Assembly: GCA_002435145.1 (NCBI GenBank)
Contig: DJLT01000122.1
Coordinates: forward strand, 34,829 to 87,650
Direction: 5' to 3'
Source of the DNA: Neptuniibacter sp. UBA6509
GTDB lineage: Bacteria; Pseudomonadota; Gammaproteobacteria; Pseudomonadales; Balneatricaceae
Length of the DNA: 52,822 nt
Under the pieces are notes generated by a model. It had not been told where the DNA came from. It saw only the letters and a program-made list of their open reading frames with translations, and made no database searches. Positions 14,878 through 22,407 of this stretch are shown here, one piece after another (the stretch's first letter is position 1; every line of letters starts with the position of its first letter). The position numbers and the translations under genes are program-made.

Positions 14878-16926
14878 CTATGCAATGCCTCGTAAGTCAC
14901 CGCACAAGTTATCCATTAAGCAAACAGGAGCTGTAGGCTTAATAGAGGAAACAAGGTAATTCAAAATATCTGAGACAAATTCGGGCTTAGCTAGGTATTC
15001 AGGCACAAACTGTGGCTTAGCAATAAGCTCTCTTTCTATCAGTTCGTTAATGATACCGAGGTAAGCAAAACCCGTTTTACCAACATATAAGCTGCTGATA
15101 TCACAATCCTTATAAAGCCTTAGGGCCTCACTAACACCTCGAAGGTACAAATAGTCCTTAGTGAAACCACCGCTACGATGAACGCGGACAGATAACTTAA
15201 ATGCATCATCTGTTGGCATTTTCATCTCTTCGTGTAAGTAGCTATAGGTATGACGAAAATCACCATACTTAAGCATCTCCTTCACAGCGATAACTCTGAG
15301 CGCTAGCCCCTGCAATCGTGTTAAGCACATATTTCCGCTATGGAATTCGTTAAGGATTGCTAACCCTTCTTGAGTCATCGTGTTACCAGGTAGACCCAAT
15401 GAAAAAACTTTTAAAGGCTGAGATGCAGCATTTAAAGTAGTCGCCATATGCACGCCTAATTCATGGTGCGCTAATGCGTTTACTTCTGTTTCTGTTAATA
15501 AAGCGTCTTTATTCACGAACAAGGTACGCTTTGCACCGGAAACCATTGCGGAAGCAACTATTTTTGAGGAAAGCTCAACTTTGCACTTCATACCCCAATC
15601 GGAAGCCTTCAAACGGAAATACTCCACGGCTTCAGCGGCATCTATACGCTTATCAGTTTCCGGATCATATTTAGCCGCGTGTAAAAGGAATTGAGCATTG
15701 GCCTCATCTTCTAAACTTGGTTCGCCGTAATACCGCAATGAGCTATAAACAAACTGGGAACTACCCGCATTTACCAATAAATCGATCTTGCTAGATAAAC
15801 CATCGATCACTTGGCAATACATCTTCTGAATACCAACGTCTCGAATTTTATCTACAGGTAAACGATAGAGTTTTTCTCGAAACTCATAAGGATTAATAGC
15901 CAAAGGTTTGTATCTAAATTCAGGTTGATAATTACCTTTCTTCGCTAAGAACTTACGTTTTTCCTGCGCAATATTGACCGGATTAATATAATTGAGGGTC
16001 TCCATACCCTTAGCTAATTTAGCCAGTTCTTTATCCACTTTGATAATTGCTGGATCCAATTTGGACGACAGCATATCTAAGCGGCGCAACCTCGGTTTTT
16101 TAGAATGCGCTCTTGCGAAATATGCCCCTATATCAGTTAGAACATGTTTAAAGCCGGACTTTAATTCATCCAAAACAATTGGATATTTTTCTCCAGAGAG
16201 TTCATCCATGAAAACTTTTTTGACTTCACAAGGAATGACTAAGGTATTTTCGTATCGACTGTTAATGTGAGAAATAAGATAGCCACGCCCATAGAAAACA
16301 TCATCCAAGTTTGCCGTAACAGTATCATTTGATAACTCAAGCTTACTCATTGAAGAGCGGAACTTATCAAGTACGCGTCCCCAACGATCAATATCAATTT
16401 GCTCAGTCCCAACGTTAAAAGTAGGCGTATCCCTTTCAATTCGTTTGTAATTGTAGGAATGCACGTCAAATACGATACAAGCACCAAAAAGTTCTTCCAC
16501 TTTTGCGACTAACGCATCCAATACGCGGTAAAAAGCTTTGTGTTTCTCTATACTTTTTCGTCTCAAGCTCTTTGGCAGACTCTTCACCCAAACATCTTTT
16601 CCCCAAGCCTTGGTATAGATGCACCTTGCCAACGGCCTATTGAGGTCGTACTCATATCTAGAATCTTTACCAATTAATGTAATGGGCATAGATTCAATCA
16701 ACTCGCCCGTGTAAGGGTCTTCTTCATAAAGCCTGTTTTCGTCAGATAATGAACAAAATGACACCAACTCTTGACTAAAATTGTGGCCGTCATGAACAGC
16801 AGCACAAACCGCTGGGGTATATGCCTCAACTTTCAAAGAAAAGGCTCCATCTTGATGCTCACATTCGAAGAAAGCACCTTCAGAGATTAATTTTAAAATC
16901 TCTTTTTCAGACAGTTTCTGCATCAT
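14878..16926 (-). CDS. N-formylglutamate amidohydrolase / QEGLA (DUF1704) metallopeptidase fusion
   Basis: 682 residues with two domains. Residues 30-290 resemble N-formylglutamate amidohydrolase, with AAVHDGHNF (H45, H48) and FDVHSYN (D154, H156) as likely metal ligands. Residues 290-682 are the 'flavohemoglobin expression-modulating QEGLA motif' family (DUF1704), with zincin motif HELGVH (H488, E489, H493; HExxxH type) and TQEGLA (E520 as third ligand). DUF1704 also covers the animal tubulin carboxypeptidase MATCAP. A hydrolase acting on a Glu- or Tyr-ended peptide or conjugate is plausible but inferred. Its start overlaps the GshB-like gene by 20 bp, so the two are translated together. AAGGTAATAG precedes the start. 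Confidence 0.82.
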   Translation of the reverse strand: MMQKLSEKEILKLISEGAFFECEHQDGAFSLKVEAYTPAVCAAVHDGHNFSQELVSFCSLSDENRLYEEDPYTGELIESMPITLIGKDSRYEYDLNRPLARCIYTKAWGKDVWVKSLPKSLRRKSIEKHKAFYRVLDALVAKVEELFGACIVFDVHSYNYKRIERDTPTFNVGTEQIDIDRWGRVLDKFRSSMSKLELSNDTVTANLDDVFYGRGYLISHINSRYENTLVIPCEVKKVFMDELSGEKYPIVLDELKSGFKHVLTDIGAYFARAHSKKPRLRRLDMLSSKLDPAIIKVDKELAKLAKGMETLNYINPVNIAQEKRKFLAKKGNYQPEFRYKPLAINPYEFREKLYRLPVDKIRDVGIQKMYCQVIDGLSSKIDLLVNAGSSQFVYSSLRYYGEPSLEDEANAQFLLHAAKYDPETDKRIDAAEAVEYFRLKASDWGMKCKVELSSKIVASAMVSGAKRTLFVNKDALLTETEVNALAHHELGVHMATTLNAASQPLKVFSLGLPGNTMTQEGLAILNEFHSGNMCLTRLQGLALRVIAVKEMLKYGDFRHTYSYLHEEMKMPTDDAFKLSVRVHRSGGFTKDYLYLRGVSEALRLYKDCDISSLYVGKTGFAYLGIINELIERELIAKPQFVPEYLAKPEFVSDILNYLVSSIKPTAPVCLMDNLCGDLRGIA

Positions 16927-17944
16927 CTATTACCTTTCTGAAAGCGCTCTTACGCTCCAAAACCATCTCTTTAGCTGAGACAACATTCTCAATAAAGTTG
17001 ATAACTTTGCATTGCAGTTTCACTCTATTAAGACGATTAATACGGGTGATACCACCTGGGCTAAGTACGTTCACCTCGATCAACTTTCCATTAATCACAT
17101 CGAGCCCAACAAAATAGAGCCCATCACGAACCAATTGCGGTCCTATAGCGCGACAAAGCTCTTTCTCTTCCTTAGTAAGATGGTGCTTAACCTCTTTACC
17201 CCCTGCGTGGATATTAGAACGGACATCATCTCCAGCAGGGACGCGACGCATAGCGCCTATAGGCTCACCATTCAACATAAGAATGCGCACATCACCTTGA
17301 TCAGCACCTGTCACATACTCTTGTAAAATGACATAGTTGCTCGCATCACCTGACCCTATATAGAAATCCAATAACGATCTGAAGTTCTGTCTCGCATTTT
17401 TCTCAATGACGATAACGCCCTGACCACCAAACCCATTTAGAGGCTTCATAATCATTTTTTCAGTCGGCGAATCCTTTAACACTTGTTCTAGGTATTCACG
17501 ATTTTTTGATACATGAGTCGCAGGTACAAATCGGCATGCATCACCACTAAATGAAGCTGGATAAAGTTTATTGTTTGCAACGCGCAGACCATCAATATCA
17601 TTCATAATGAACACATCGTTTCGAACCGAATCTAAAAAGTTCAGCGCCACTGTATCCAGAGGTGGATTAGCACGCATAATGATCACGTCAAAACCAGCTA
17701 ACGGCAGTTTGCACCGTTTAAATTCAGCCTTACGATAAAAAGACGGTATATTGCTGCTCAGCTTTGTATCGCGCTTCAAAACATTACAAAAAGCATGCGC
17801 CTCGCTATCCCTGACAGTCAGACTATTTGGTGTAGTCAGAGCGACTGTATGGCCTCTAGAAGCAGCCTCATGGATCATCCTTAAAGTGGTGTCACTTTCA
17901 GGTGAAATTCGTTCCCATGGATACATCAAAAAGCAAATTTTCAT
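16907..17944 (-). CDS. GshB-like ATP-grasp ligase
   Basis: 345-residue ATP-grasp protein aligning by eye along the whole of E. coli glutathione synthetase (315 residues): the N-terminal SDTTLRMIHEAASRGH, DVIIMRANPPLDT, the ATP lysine region MIMKPLNGFGGQGV, QEYVTGADQGDVRILMLNGE, GAMRRVPAGDDVRSN.HAGG and the metal-binding FVGLDVINGKLIEVNVLSP. It joins an amine (glycine in GshB) to a carboxylate using ATP. Tight coupling to the amidohydrolase-QEGLA gene suggests a different substrate from glutathione, for a peptide that the partner trims. A true GshB elsewhere in the genome is expected but unseen. Confidence 0.85.
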   Translation of the reverse strand: MKICFLMYPWERISPESDTTLRMIHEAASRGHTVALTTPNSLTVRDSEAHAFCNVLKRDTKLSSNIPSFYRKAEFKRCKLPLAGFDVIIMRANPPLDTVALNFLDSVRNDVFIMNDIDGLRVANNKLYPASFSGDACRFVPATHVSKNREYLEQVLKDSPTEKMIMKPLNGFGGQGVIVIEKNARQNFRSLLDFYIGSGDASNYVILQEYVTGADQGDVRILMLNGEPIGAMRRVPAGDDVRSNIHAGGKEVKHHLTKEEKELCRAIGPQLVRDGLYFVGLDVINGKLIEVNVLSPGGITRINRLNRVKLQCKVINFIENVVSAKEMVLERKSAFRKVIDDAETV

Positions 17945-17991
17945 TTCTACACCAAATATCGATTTAAAATTTTAATCAGTTAAAAAAGATC

Positions 17992-18041
17992 AAAAAAAAA
18001 GCAGCCTATGTAAAAGAAAACTCTCGTTCATAGGCGGCTTT
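17992..18041 (-). terminator. terminator or attenuator between maoP and the GshB-like gene
   Basis: On the minus strand AAAGC-GCCTATG pairs with CATAGGC-GCTTT around an 18-nt loop and is followed by nine T. It lies 25 bp after the maoP-like stop and 48 bp before the GshB-like start. Either it isolates the two genes or it acts as a partial terminator feeding the downstream pair. Confidence 0.85.
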
Positions 18042-18065
18042 AGTCTTAAGTTATTTAAAATCTAA

Positions 18066-18335
18066 CTACAAACCAGCAGCCTTAGAGACATAATGGAACC
18101 ACGTTCGCTCATGAATATTTGAAGGTAGTTTCCCCCCCTTACAAAAATCCACAAACTGCCTTTCAATAAGCACAATCGGTTCTCTATGCCCTTTAGCGAA
18201 AGCAGAATACGCATGACCATGTTTTTCGAGTAATGCCGCCTCTTCTGCGGAAAAGGCATCACTTTTACAGAACCCATCTGGATAATTTTGATGATCACTG
18301 AAACTACTTTCAGTCAAAAACGCTACTTGAAACAT
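18066..18335 (-). CDS. maoP: MaoP-like DUF413 protein, hdfR-linked copy
   Basis: 89 residues from ATG 18335 (TTG 18347 with AAAGGG upstream is an alternative). The DUF413 core is clear: YPDGFCKSDAFSAEEAALLE, KHGHAYSAFAKGHREP, ERQFVDFCKGG, ERTWFHYV. It lies divergent from hdfR, as yifE/maoP lies next to hdfR in E. coli, which makes this the orthologous pair. It lacks the C-terminal tail of E. coli MaoP and of the second copy. In E. coli MaoP acts with the maoS site upstream of its own gene to organise the Ori macrodomain. A terminator follows. Confidence 0.87.
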   Translation of the reverse strand: MFQVAFLTESSFSDHQNYPDGFCKSDAFSAEEAALLEKHGHAYSAFAKGHREPIVLIERQFVDFCKGGKLPSNIHERTWFHYVSKAAGL

Positions 18336-18389
18336 TGTTAGACCCAAACACCCTTTAAAGGAGCCAAATTGGCTTGTTAACCTTCAGTT

Positions 18390-18448
18390 GCAATTATTAA
18401 CGCAGTGTTATTAACTGTAAAACGATGTTTTTTTATCATTTCAATCGA
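18390..18448. repeat. upstream element shared by both maoP-like genes, copy 2 (hdfR-maoP intergenic)
   Basis: 59 bp nearly identical to 14506-14565, with the same central 20 bp at 18418-18437 and the dyad AACGAT-N8-ATCATT (one mismatch relative to copy 1). It fills most of the space between the divergent maoP-like gene and hdfR, ending 20 bp before the hdfR ATG, where a LysR-type regulator normally binds to control itself and the divergent gene. In E. coli the maoS site also lies in this interval. Confidence 0.75.
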
Positions 18449-18467
18449 TTTTTTTTATGGAAGAATT

Positions 18468-19346
18468 ATGGATATAGGTTTGCTTAGAACGTTCCTAGAG
18501 GTTTCTAAAACAAGGCACTTTGGGAAAACAGCGGAAAACTTATACCTAACGCAGTCAGCGGTCAGCTTTCGGATACGTCAGTTAGAAGAGTTAGTTGGGC
18601 TGCCTTTATTTTCTAGGCAACGAAATAACATTATGCTGACAAGCGCCGGGGAACGGCTAATTCCTCATGCAGAGAACATTCTTGCTTCGTGGCAGATTGC
18701 ACTTCAGGATGTAGGTCTTCCGGAACAGCAAGAGATGCATCTATCTCTAGGCGGTATTTCTAATTTATGGGGAACCTTTCTTCAATCCACTCTCCCCAAA
18801 TTGGCCGAAGCTTTTCCTCAGATATCTATAAGAACGGAAATCAACTCTCATTTAGAGCTAACTAGAGCGTTAATCGCTGGAAGGCTAGATATGGCTGTAG
18901 TGCTGGACCCTCCTAGTTTGGCCGAGCTTAAGACCAATAAAATTGGTCAAATTGAGCTCGCTTTAGTGACCAATAAAATGGGGGCTAAATTCAGCGATAT
19001 TTATGATATTGGTTATGTATTTGTAGATTGGGGCACAGCATTCAATATGAAGCATGCAAAGCTATTTAAAAAACCAGTAGCACCTGTACTGCATACCGAA
19101 CAAAGCCAAATAGCATTAGAATTTTTATTAACAAACGGGGGAGCTGCTTTCTTGCCGATGAGCCAATTAGAAACCTATCTTCAAGAAGGACAATTGCATT
19201 TGATAGAAAGGGTTAAAACCGTGAAACGTTCTGTGTACGCCGTATATAGTAAAAATGCTCCAGAGCACCTCAATATAGAACCAATTATCGAGCTACTCTA
19301 TGAGGTAGAATTGAAGCCCGAAACAACTCTTCAGCCGTTAGAATAA
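18468..19346 (+). CDS. hdfR: LysR-family regulator HdfR
   Basis: 292 residues from ATG 18468, with GGAAG before it. An N-terminal winged helix (LLRTFLEVSKTRHFGKTAEN, LTQSAVSFRIRQLEELVGLPLFSR) precedes a LysR effector domain. The protein resembles HdfR throughout by eye, and the divergent maoP neighbour is the known HdfR context. E. coli HdfR represses flhDC and other targets. Likely targets here are its own promoter, maoP and, through the shared element, the second maoP-like gene. No flagellar genes are in the window. Confidence 0.85.
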   Translation: MDIGLLRTFLEVSKTRHFGKTAENLYLTQSAVSFRIRQLEELVGLPLFSRQRNNIMLTSAGERLIPHAENILASWQIALQDVGLPEQQEMHLSLGGISNLWGTFLQSTLPKLAEAFPQISIRTEINSHLELTRALIAGRLDMAVVLDPPSLAELKTNKIGQIELALVTNKMGAKFSDIYDIGYVFVDWGTAFNMKHAKLFKKPVAPVLHTEQSQIALEFLLTNGGAAFLPMSQLETYLQEGQLHLIERVKTVKRSVYAVYSKNAPEHLNIEPIIELLYEVELKPETTLQPLE

Positions 19347-19364
19347 TGAGTTTGATACAGAATA

Positions 19365-19392
19365 ACTACTATCTTATTAACAAGATAGTAGT
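19365..19392. repeat. perfect 11-bp inverted repeat after hdfR
   Basis: ACTACTATCTT and AAGATAGTAGT separated by ATTAAC, 19 bp after the hdfR stop. No T-run follows on either strand, so it is not a classical terminator; it may protect the 3' end or bind a protein. The remaining sequence to 19626 shows nothing else that I can name. Confidence 0.6.
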
Positions 19393-19626
19393 ATCCGAAT
19401 TACCACTTTGTACTCTGCTAGCTTAGCTCTCTCAATCAGCTAATTAGTTATAGTCGCTTCGCCTTCCCGCTAGTTCGAAATCAGGTAACTGATCTGCTTT
19501 CGAAAGCAATTAATGTATTGGGGATTATTACTAGGCTTGTTCAAATCAACCAGCGATTTTCATATAACGTCTAGCTTCCTGAAGCTTAGGCATTTGATAA
19601 ACCAGCCTCACTTATAGGATAACCAG

Positions 19627-19899
19627 ATGAAAACCATTAAAGCTCTTGCATCTGATGATCAGGCTATTTCACTTCCAAAAGACTTTCTCAACCACTTAGG
19701 TGCGAAAGATGGTGAAAGTATTGCTATCGATTTATCTGCTTCCTCATCAATCACACTTCATCCTCATATACATTGTGAAGCTCAAACTATAGAGGAATTA
19801 TTTTCACAAACAGAAGAGATTGAGGCAGCTGGAGATAACGAAACAGTTCAAATGCTTAATTCGATTCGACAGATCTTAGCTGAGTCAATGTCCATATAA
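19627..19899 (+). CDS. orphan AbrB/MazE-type DNA-binding domain protein
   Basis: 90 residues. The first 50 have the swapped-hairpin AbrB/SpoVT pattern seen in antitoxins of the MazE and VapB kinds (ISLPKDFLNHLGAKDGESIAIDL, ITLHPH). The C-terminal 40 residues are an acidic helix (TIEELFSQTEEIEAAGDNET) that could bind a partner. AGGATAACCAG precedes the ATG. No toxin gene follows: the next sequence is the disrupted yjbQ half on the other strand. It is either a free regulator or an antitoxin whose toxin was lost, perhaps at the block edge 46 bp away. Confidence 0.65.
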   Translation: MKTIKALASDDQAISLPKDFLNHLGAKDGESIAIDLSASSSITLHPHIHCEAQTIEELFSQTEEIEAAGDNETVQMLNSIRQILAESMSI

Positions 19900-19930
19900 A
19901 TCTTATATGCACATACTCGATATTAATAAC

Positions 19931-20194
19931 TTATATAACCCGTACATCCAAGCCTTCATAGACATGGGTATACAAACGATCCCCTTCAGGCACTAATCTG
20001 TTAATCCAGTTTTCTAAATCAGCTTTAGCGCTTGGATCTGCATTCTCCTGTATTACTAAGCTTGCACTCGTATGCTGTATGTGGAGATTACAGATGCCAC
20101 TATCAATTTTAGCTTGTGATACTAAATCTTCTAACAGCGCAGTGAATTCTACAAGCCCTTGTTTATGAGTAGTAACAGTAAGAATTTCAACCAT
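19931..20194 (-). pseudogene. 5' half of a disrupted yjbQ-family gene
   Basis: 87 codons. Residues 1-83 are the YjbQ N-terminal half (HIQHTSASLVIQENADPSAK, WINRLVPEGDRLYTHVYEGLD), then VRVI and a stop. Family members continue with DDMPAHIK after EG.D. That missing half, in the same reading direction, begins at 13192. Joining GGCTTGGAT here to GATATGCC there restores EGLDDMPAHIK in frame. The start codon abuts the mdh terminator, whose 3' arm AAGGGG would have to serve as the ribosome site. Whether a truncated protein is made is unknown. Confidence 0.78.
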
Positions 20195-20225
20195 AAAAAA
20201 TGCCCCTTGTTTGAAGGGGCATTTT
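20195..20225 (-). terminator. mdh terminator that holds the yjbQ ribosome site
   Basis: AAAATGCCCCTT / AAGGGGCATTTT with a 5-nt loop and a T6 run on the minus strand, 28 bp after the mdh stop. The T-run ends directly at the ATG of the yjbQ half-gene, so the AAGGGG of the stem is the only Shine-Dalgarno-like sequence for that start. Confidence 0.9.
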
Positions 20226-20252
20226 AGCAGAGCATGAACAAGAATATCTGTT

Positions 20253-21353
20253 CTACATAACCCTGTTTGTTGTCATAAACTTACTATCAGCATCAGGCCC
20301 AGTATTATCAGCATATAGCGTAATGCCCGAACGCAGGCAGATAGATAGGTTCTGATGAGACTCTTCTGTCTCTTTAGGAAGAAGATGGTCAACAACCGCC
20401 TTCTCATCCAATAGCTCCTGCTCAGTGGCAGTTAAACGCTGTCGGCTGAAATCCCCTACTTCGATATCATGAACAATCTGGTAGCGACCATAGTTACAAC
20501 GCACAGGGAACGAATAGAAGATCCCTTTTGTAATACCGTAGCTACCATCACTAAGAATACCCATGCTGATAATTTCGCCTGGGTCTGTACCCAGTACCCA
20601 ATCGCGCATCTGATCGACGATCGCTTGCGCTGCTGAAGCTGCACTTGAAAGCCCACGTGCATCGATGATTTCACCGCCACGCTTCTGAACTTTAGGTATA
20701 AACTCGTCTCGATACCATGCAGTATCAATTTGAGCCATTGCTGGTTTACCAAGAATTGTCGCTTGATGTAGATCTGGGTACTGAGTTGGAGAATGGTTAC
20801 CCCAAATCATAATACCGCCAATATCACGAGTAGTCGCACCACAGTGATTGGCCAAAATACCCTTAGCACGGTTATGGTCTAAACGTGTTAAGCAGGTAAA
20901 CTGAGACGGGCTTAATTTAGGTGCATTTCGGCTAGCAATCAGTGCGTTTGTATTTGCCGGATTACCCGTAACAAGTACTTTTACATCACTGTTGGCAAAA
21001 TCATTTAGTGCTTTACCCTGACGCGCAAATATTTCCGCATTCTCTTCAAGAAGGTCGCGGCGCTCCATACCAGGACCGCGAGGCTTAGCCCCTACAAGTA
21101 AAGCATAGTGAGCATTACTGAATCCGTCTTCTACATTGTCATGTAAAGTAATGGTGTGTAATAACGGGTAGGCACAATCCATCAACTCCATCGCAACACC
21201 GCGAAGAGAATTCATTGCATGGGGCAATTCAATTAATTGAAGAATAACGGGCTGATCTTTACCCATCATCTCTCCAGCTGCAATTTTAAATAATAAGCTG
21301 TAGCTAATTGCACCAGCGGCGCCAGTAACGGCTATACGAACAGGACGTCTCAT
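20253..21353 (-). CDS. mdh: malate dehydrogenase with a C-terminal extension
   Basis: NAD-dependent malate dehydrogenase of the TCA cycle, of the roughly 327-residue bacterial type. [21 protein letters not shown] is the Rossmann start, [11 protein letters not shown] and [12 protein letters not shown] are conserved, LTRLDHNRA carries the substrate arginine and aspartate, and [12 protein letters not shown] holds the catalytic histidine. The protein is 366 residues: about 39 residues (from [11 protein letters not shown] on) follow the usual end at VVDHLL. The extension is polar and has no motif I know. Own terminator; the upstream region to the radical SAM gene is about 150 bp. Confidence 0.93.
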   Translation of the reverse strand: MRRPVRIAVTGAAGAISYSLLFKIAAGEMMGKDQPVILQLIELPHAMNSLRGVAMELMDCAYPLLHTITLHDNVEDGFSNAHYALLVGAKPRGPGMERRDLLEENAEIFARQGKALNDFANSDVKVLVTGNPANTNALIASRNAPKLSPSQFTCLTRLDHNRAKGILANHCGATTRDIGGIMIWGNHSPTQYPDLHQATILGKPAMAQIDTAWYRDEFIPKVQKRGGEIIDARGLSSAASAAQAIVDQMRDWVLGTDPGEIISMGILSDGSYGITKGIFYSFPVRCNYGRYQIVHDIEVGDFSRQRLTATEQELLDEKAVVDHLLPKETEESHQNLSICLRSGITLYADNTGPDADSKFMTTNRVM

Positions 21354-21504
21354 ACCTTATAAACCTCTTGAAATATTCTTAGACGAATTAAGAATAATTG
21401 ATACGAAAGTATAACAACCATGCAAAGGTAAGTAATTATTTCTTTAGCACTATTCTTACCTGCGCTATAGATGCATGCTCACATCTTGAGCAATACTTAT
21501 GAAA

Positions 21505-22404
21505 TCATAGACCCCGTAAGGAGTCTGCGCGAAGAAAAACACTACTATCCTGACTTAGCGCACGTTGAATCATGGAGAGTAGCTTGGGTTTATCCCGACC
21601 AAGCACTCCTTTAAGAACGAGATAATTGGAAGCGTGGTCACTTCTAAAAATTGTTTTCTCTAATTCTAGATGTGAAAGAAAAAGCTCCATCTCTTGTATA
21701 AGCTGCATCTGCGAAGACATAACAAAATCATCGCCAAATTCTTTACGGAAATGCTCTTCACCCTGCCTAAAGAAAAGCACCAATGTGGCTAAATATTCAG
21801 GTTGAGTCTCGTTAACTAAGCGCGCTGAATCAATTGCATGCTGTTCACTAAAGTTAGCGCCACCCATGCCATTAATAATCATGACCGAGGATTTAATTCC
21901 TGCTGCTTTGATCTTATGTAGTGCATCAACAGTCGTGTTATAAGTTTCACCCTTATCTATTTTAGATAAGATATGATCATTACCACTCTCGGCACCAACA
22001 TATAAAAGCTCGAGTCCTAACGCTTGTAGTTCTGCTAGCTCTTCAACGCTCTTCTTTTTAAGGTTTCGGGGTAAACAATAGGAGGATACCCGACTTACCG
22101 ACGGCAGATACTCCTTTATCGCGAGCAGAATAGTCTTCAAACGTGCGAATGACAGAGCCATTGCATCACCGTCCGCTAAAAAGACTCGCCTTACAGCACC
22201 CAGCGAAGCTGCACAGGCCTGGATCTCTTTAAGAATCTCATCCTGCGGCTTTGGCCGAAACTTTTTCTGCGGATCTGTATACATCTCACAGAAGGTACAA
22301 TTATTCCAACTGCAACCATTGGTTACCTGCAATATAAGCGAGTTCGCCTCACTTGGTGGGCGAAAAACAGGCTCAATATAATTAACCGGAGGATAATGAA
22401 GCAT
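21505..22404 (-). CDS. radical SAM protein of unknown substrate
   Basis: 299 residues with the radical SAM cluster motif CSWNNCTFC near residues 31-39, preceded by SLILQVTNG and followed by the glycine and ribose motifs seen in Elp3/MiaB-type proteins (VFLADGDAM, LLYVGAESGND). Such proteins cleave S-adenosylmethionine reductively to start a radical reaction. No C-terminal auxiliary cluster or TRAM domain is evident. It starts 3 bp downstream of the tatD stop, so it is the last gene of the tatD-pilZ-holB run. Substrate unknown. Confidence 0.85.
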   Translation of the reverse strand: MLHYPPVNYIEPVFRPPSEANSLILQVTNGCSWNNCTFCEMYTDPQKKFRPKPQDEILKEIQACAASLGAVRRVFLADGDAMALSFARLKTILLAIKEYLPSVSRVSSYCLPRNLKKKSVEELAELQALGLELLYVGAESGNDHILSKIDKGETYNTTVDALHKIKAAGIKSSVMIINGMGGANFSEQHAIDSARLVNETQPEYLATLVLFFRQGEEHFRKEFGDDFVMSSQMQLIQEMELFLSHLELEKTIFRSDHASNYLVLKGVLGRDKPKLLSMIQRALSQDSSVFLRADSLRGL

Positions 22405-22407
22405 TCT

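Larger units (their letters stand above)
13193..19945. other. 6.75-kb accessory block lying between two halves of a yjbQ gene
   Basis: The block is defined by the points where the two YjbQ half-frames stop matching the family: GGCTTGGAT (codons for GLD) at the right edge and GATATGCC at the left edge. ATCC/GGAT is shared by both edges and could be a 3-4 bp target duplication. It carries intact yjbQ, two maoP-like genes, hdfR, a GshB-like ligase, an amidohydrolase-QEGLA fusion and small unknown genes. I find no transposase, integrase, terminal inverted repeat or tRNA target, so the mechanism is open. Confidence 0.6.

Noticed and set aside
17961-17977. AT-rich palindrome before the GshB-like gene
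   Set aside because: Sequence of this composition forms such palindromes by chance; no copies elsewhere support an operator.
13193-19945. Transposon or integrative element
   Set aside because: No transposase, integrase, resolvase, terminal inverted repeat or tRNA target could be found, so the block is recorded as an insertion of unknown mechanism rather than a mobile element.
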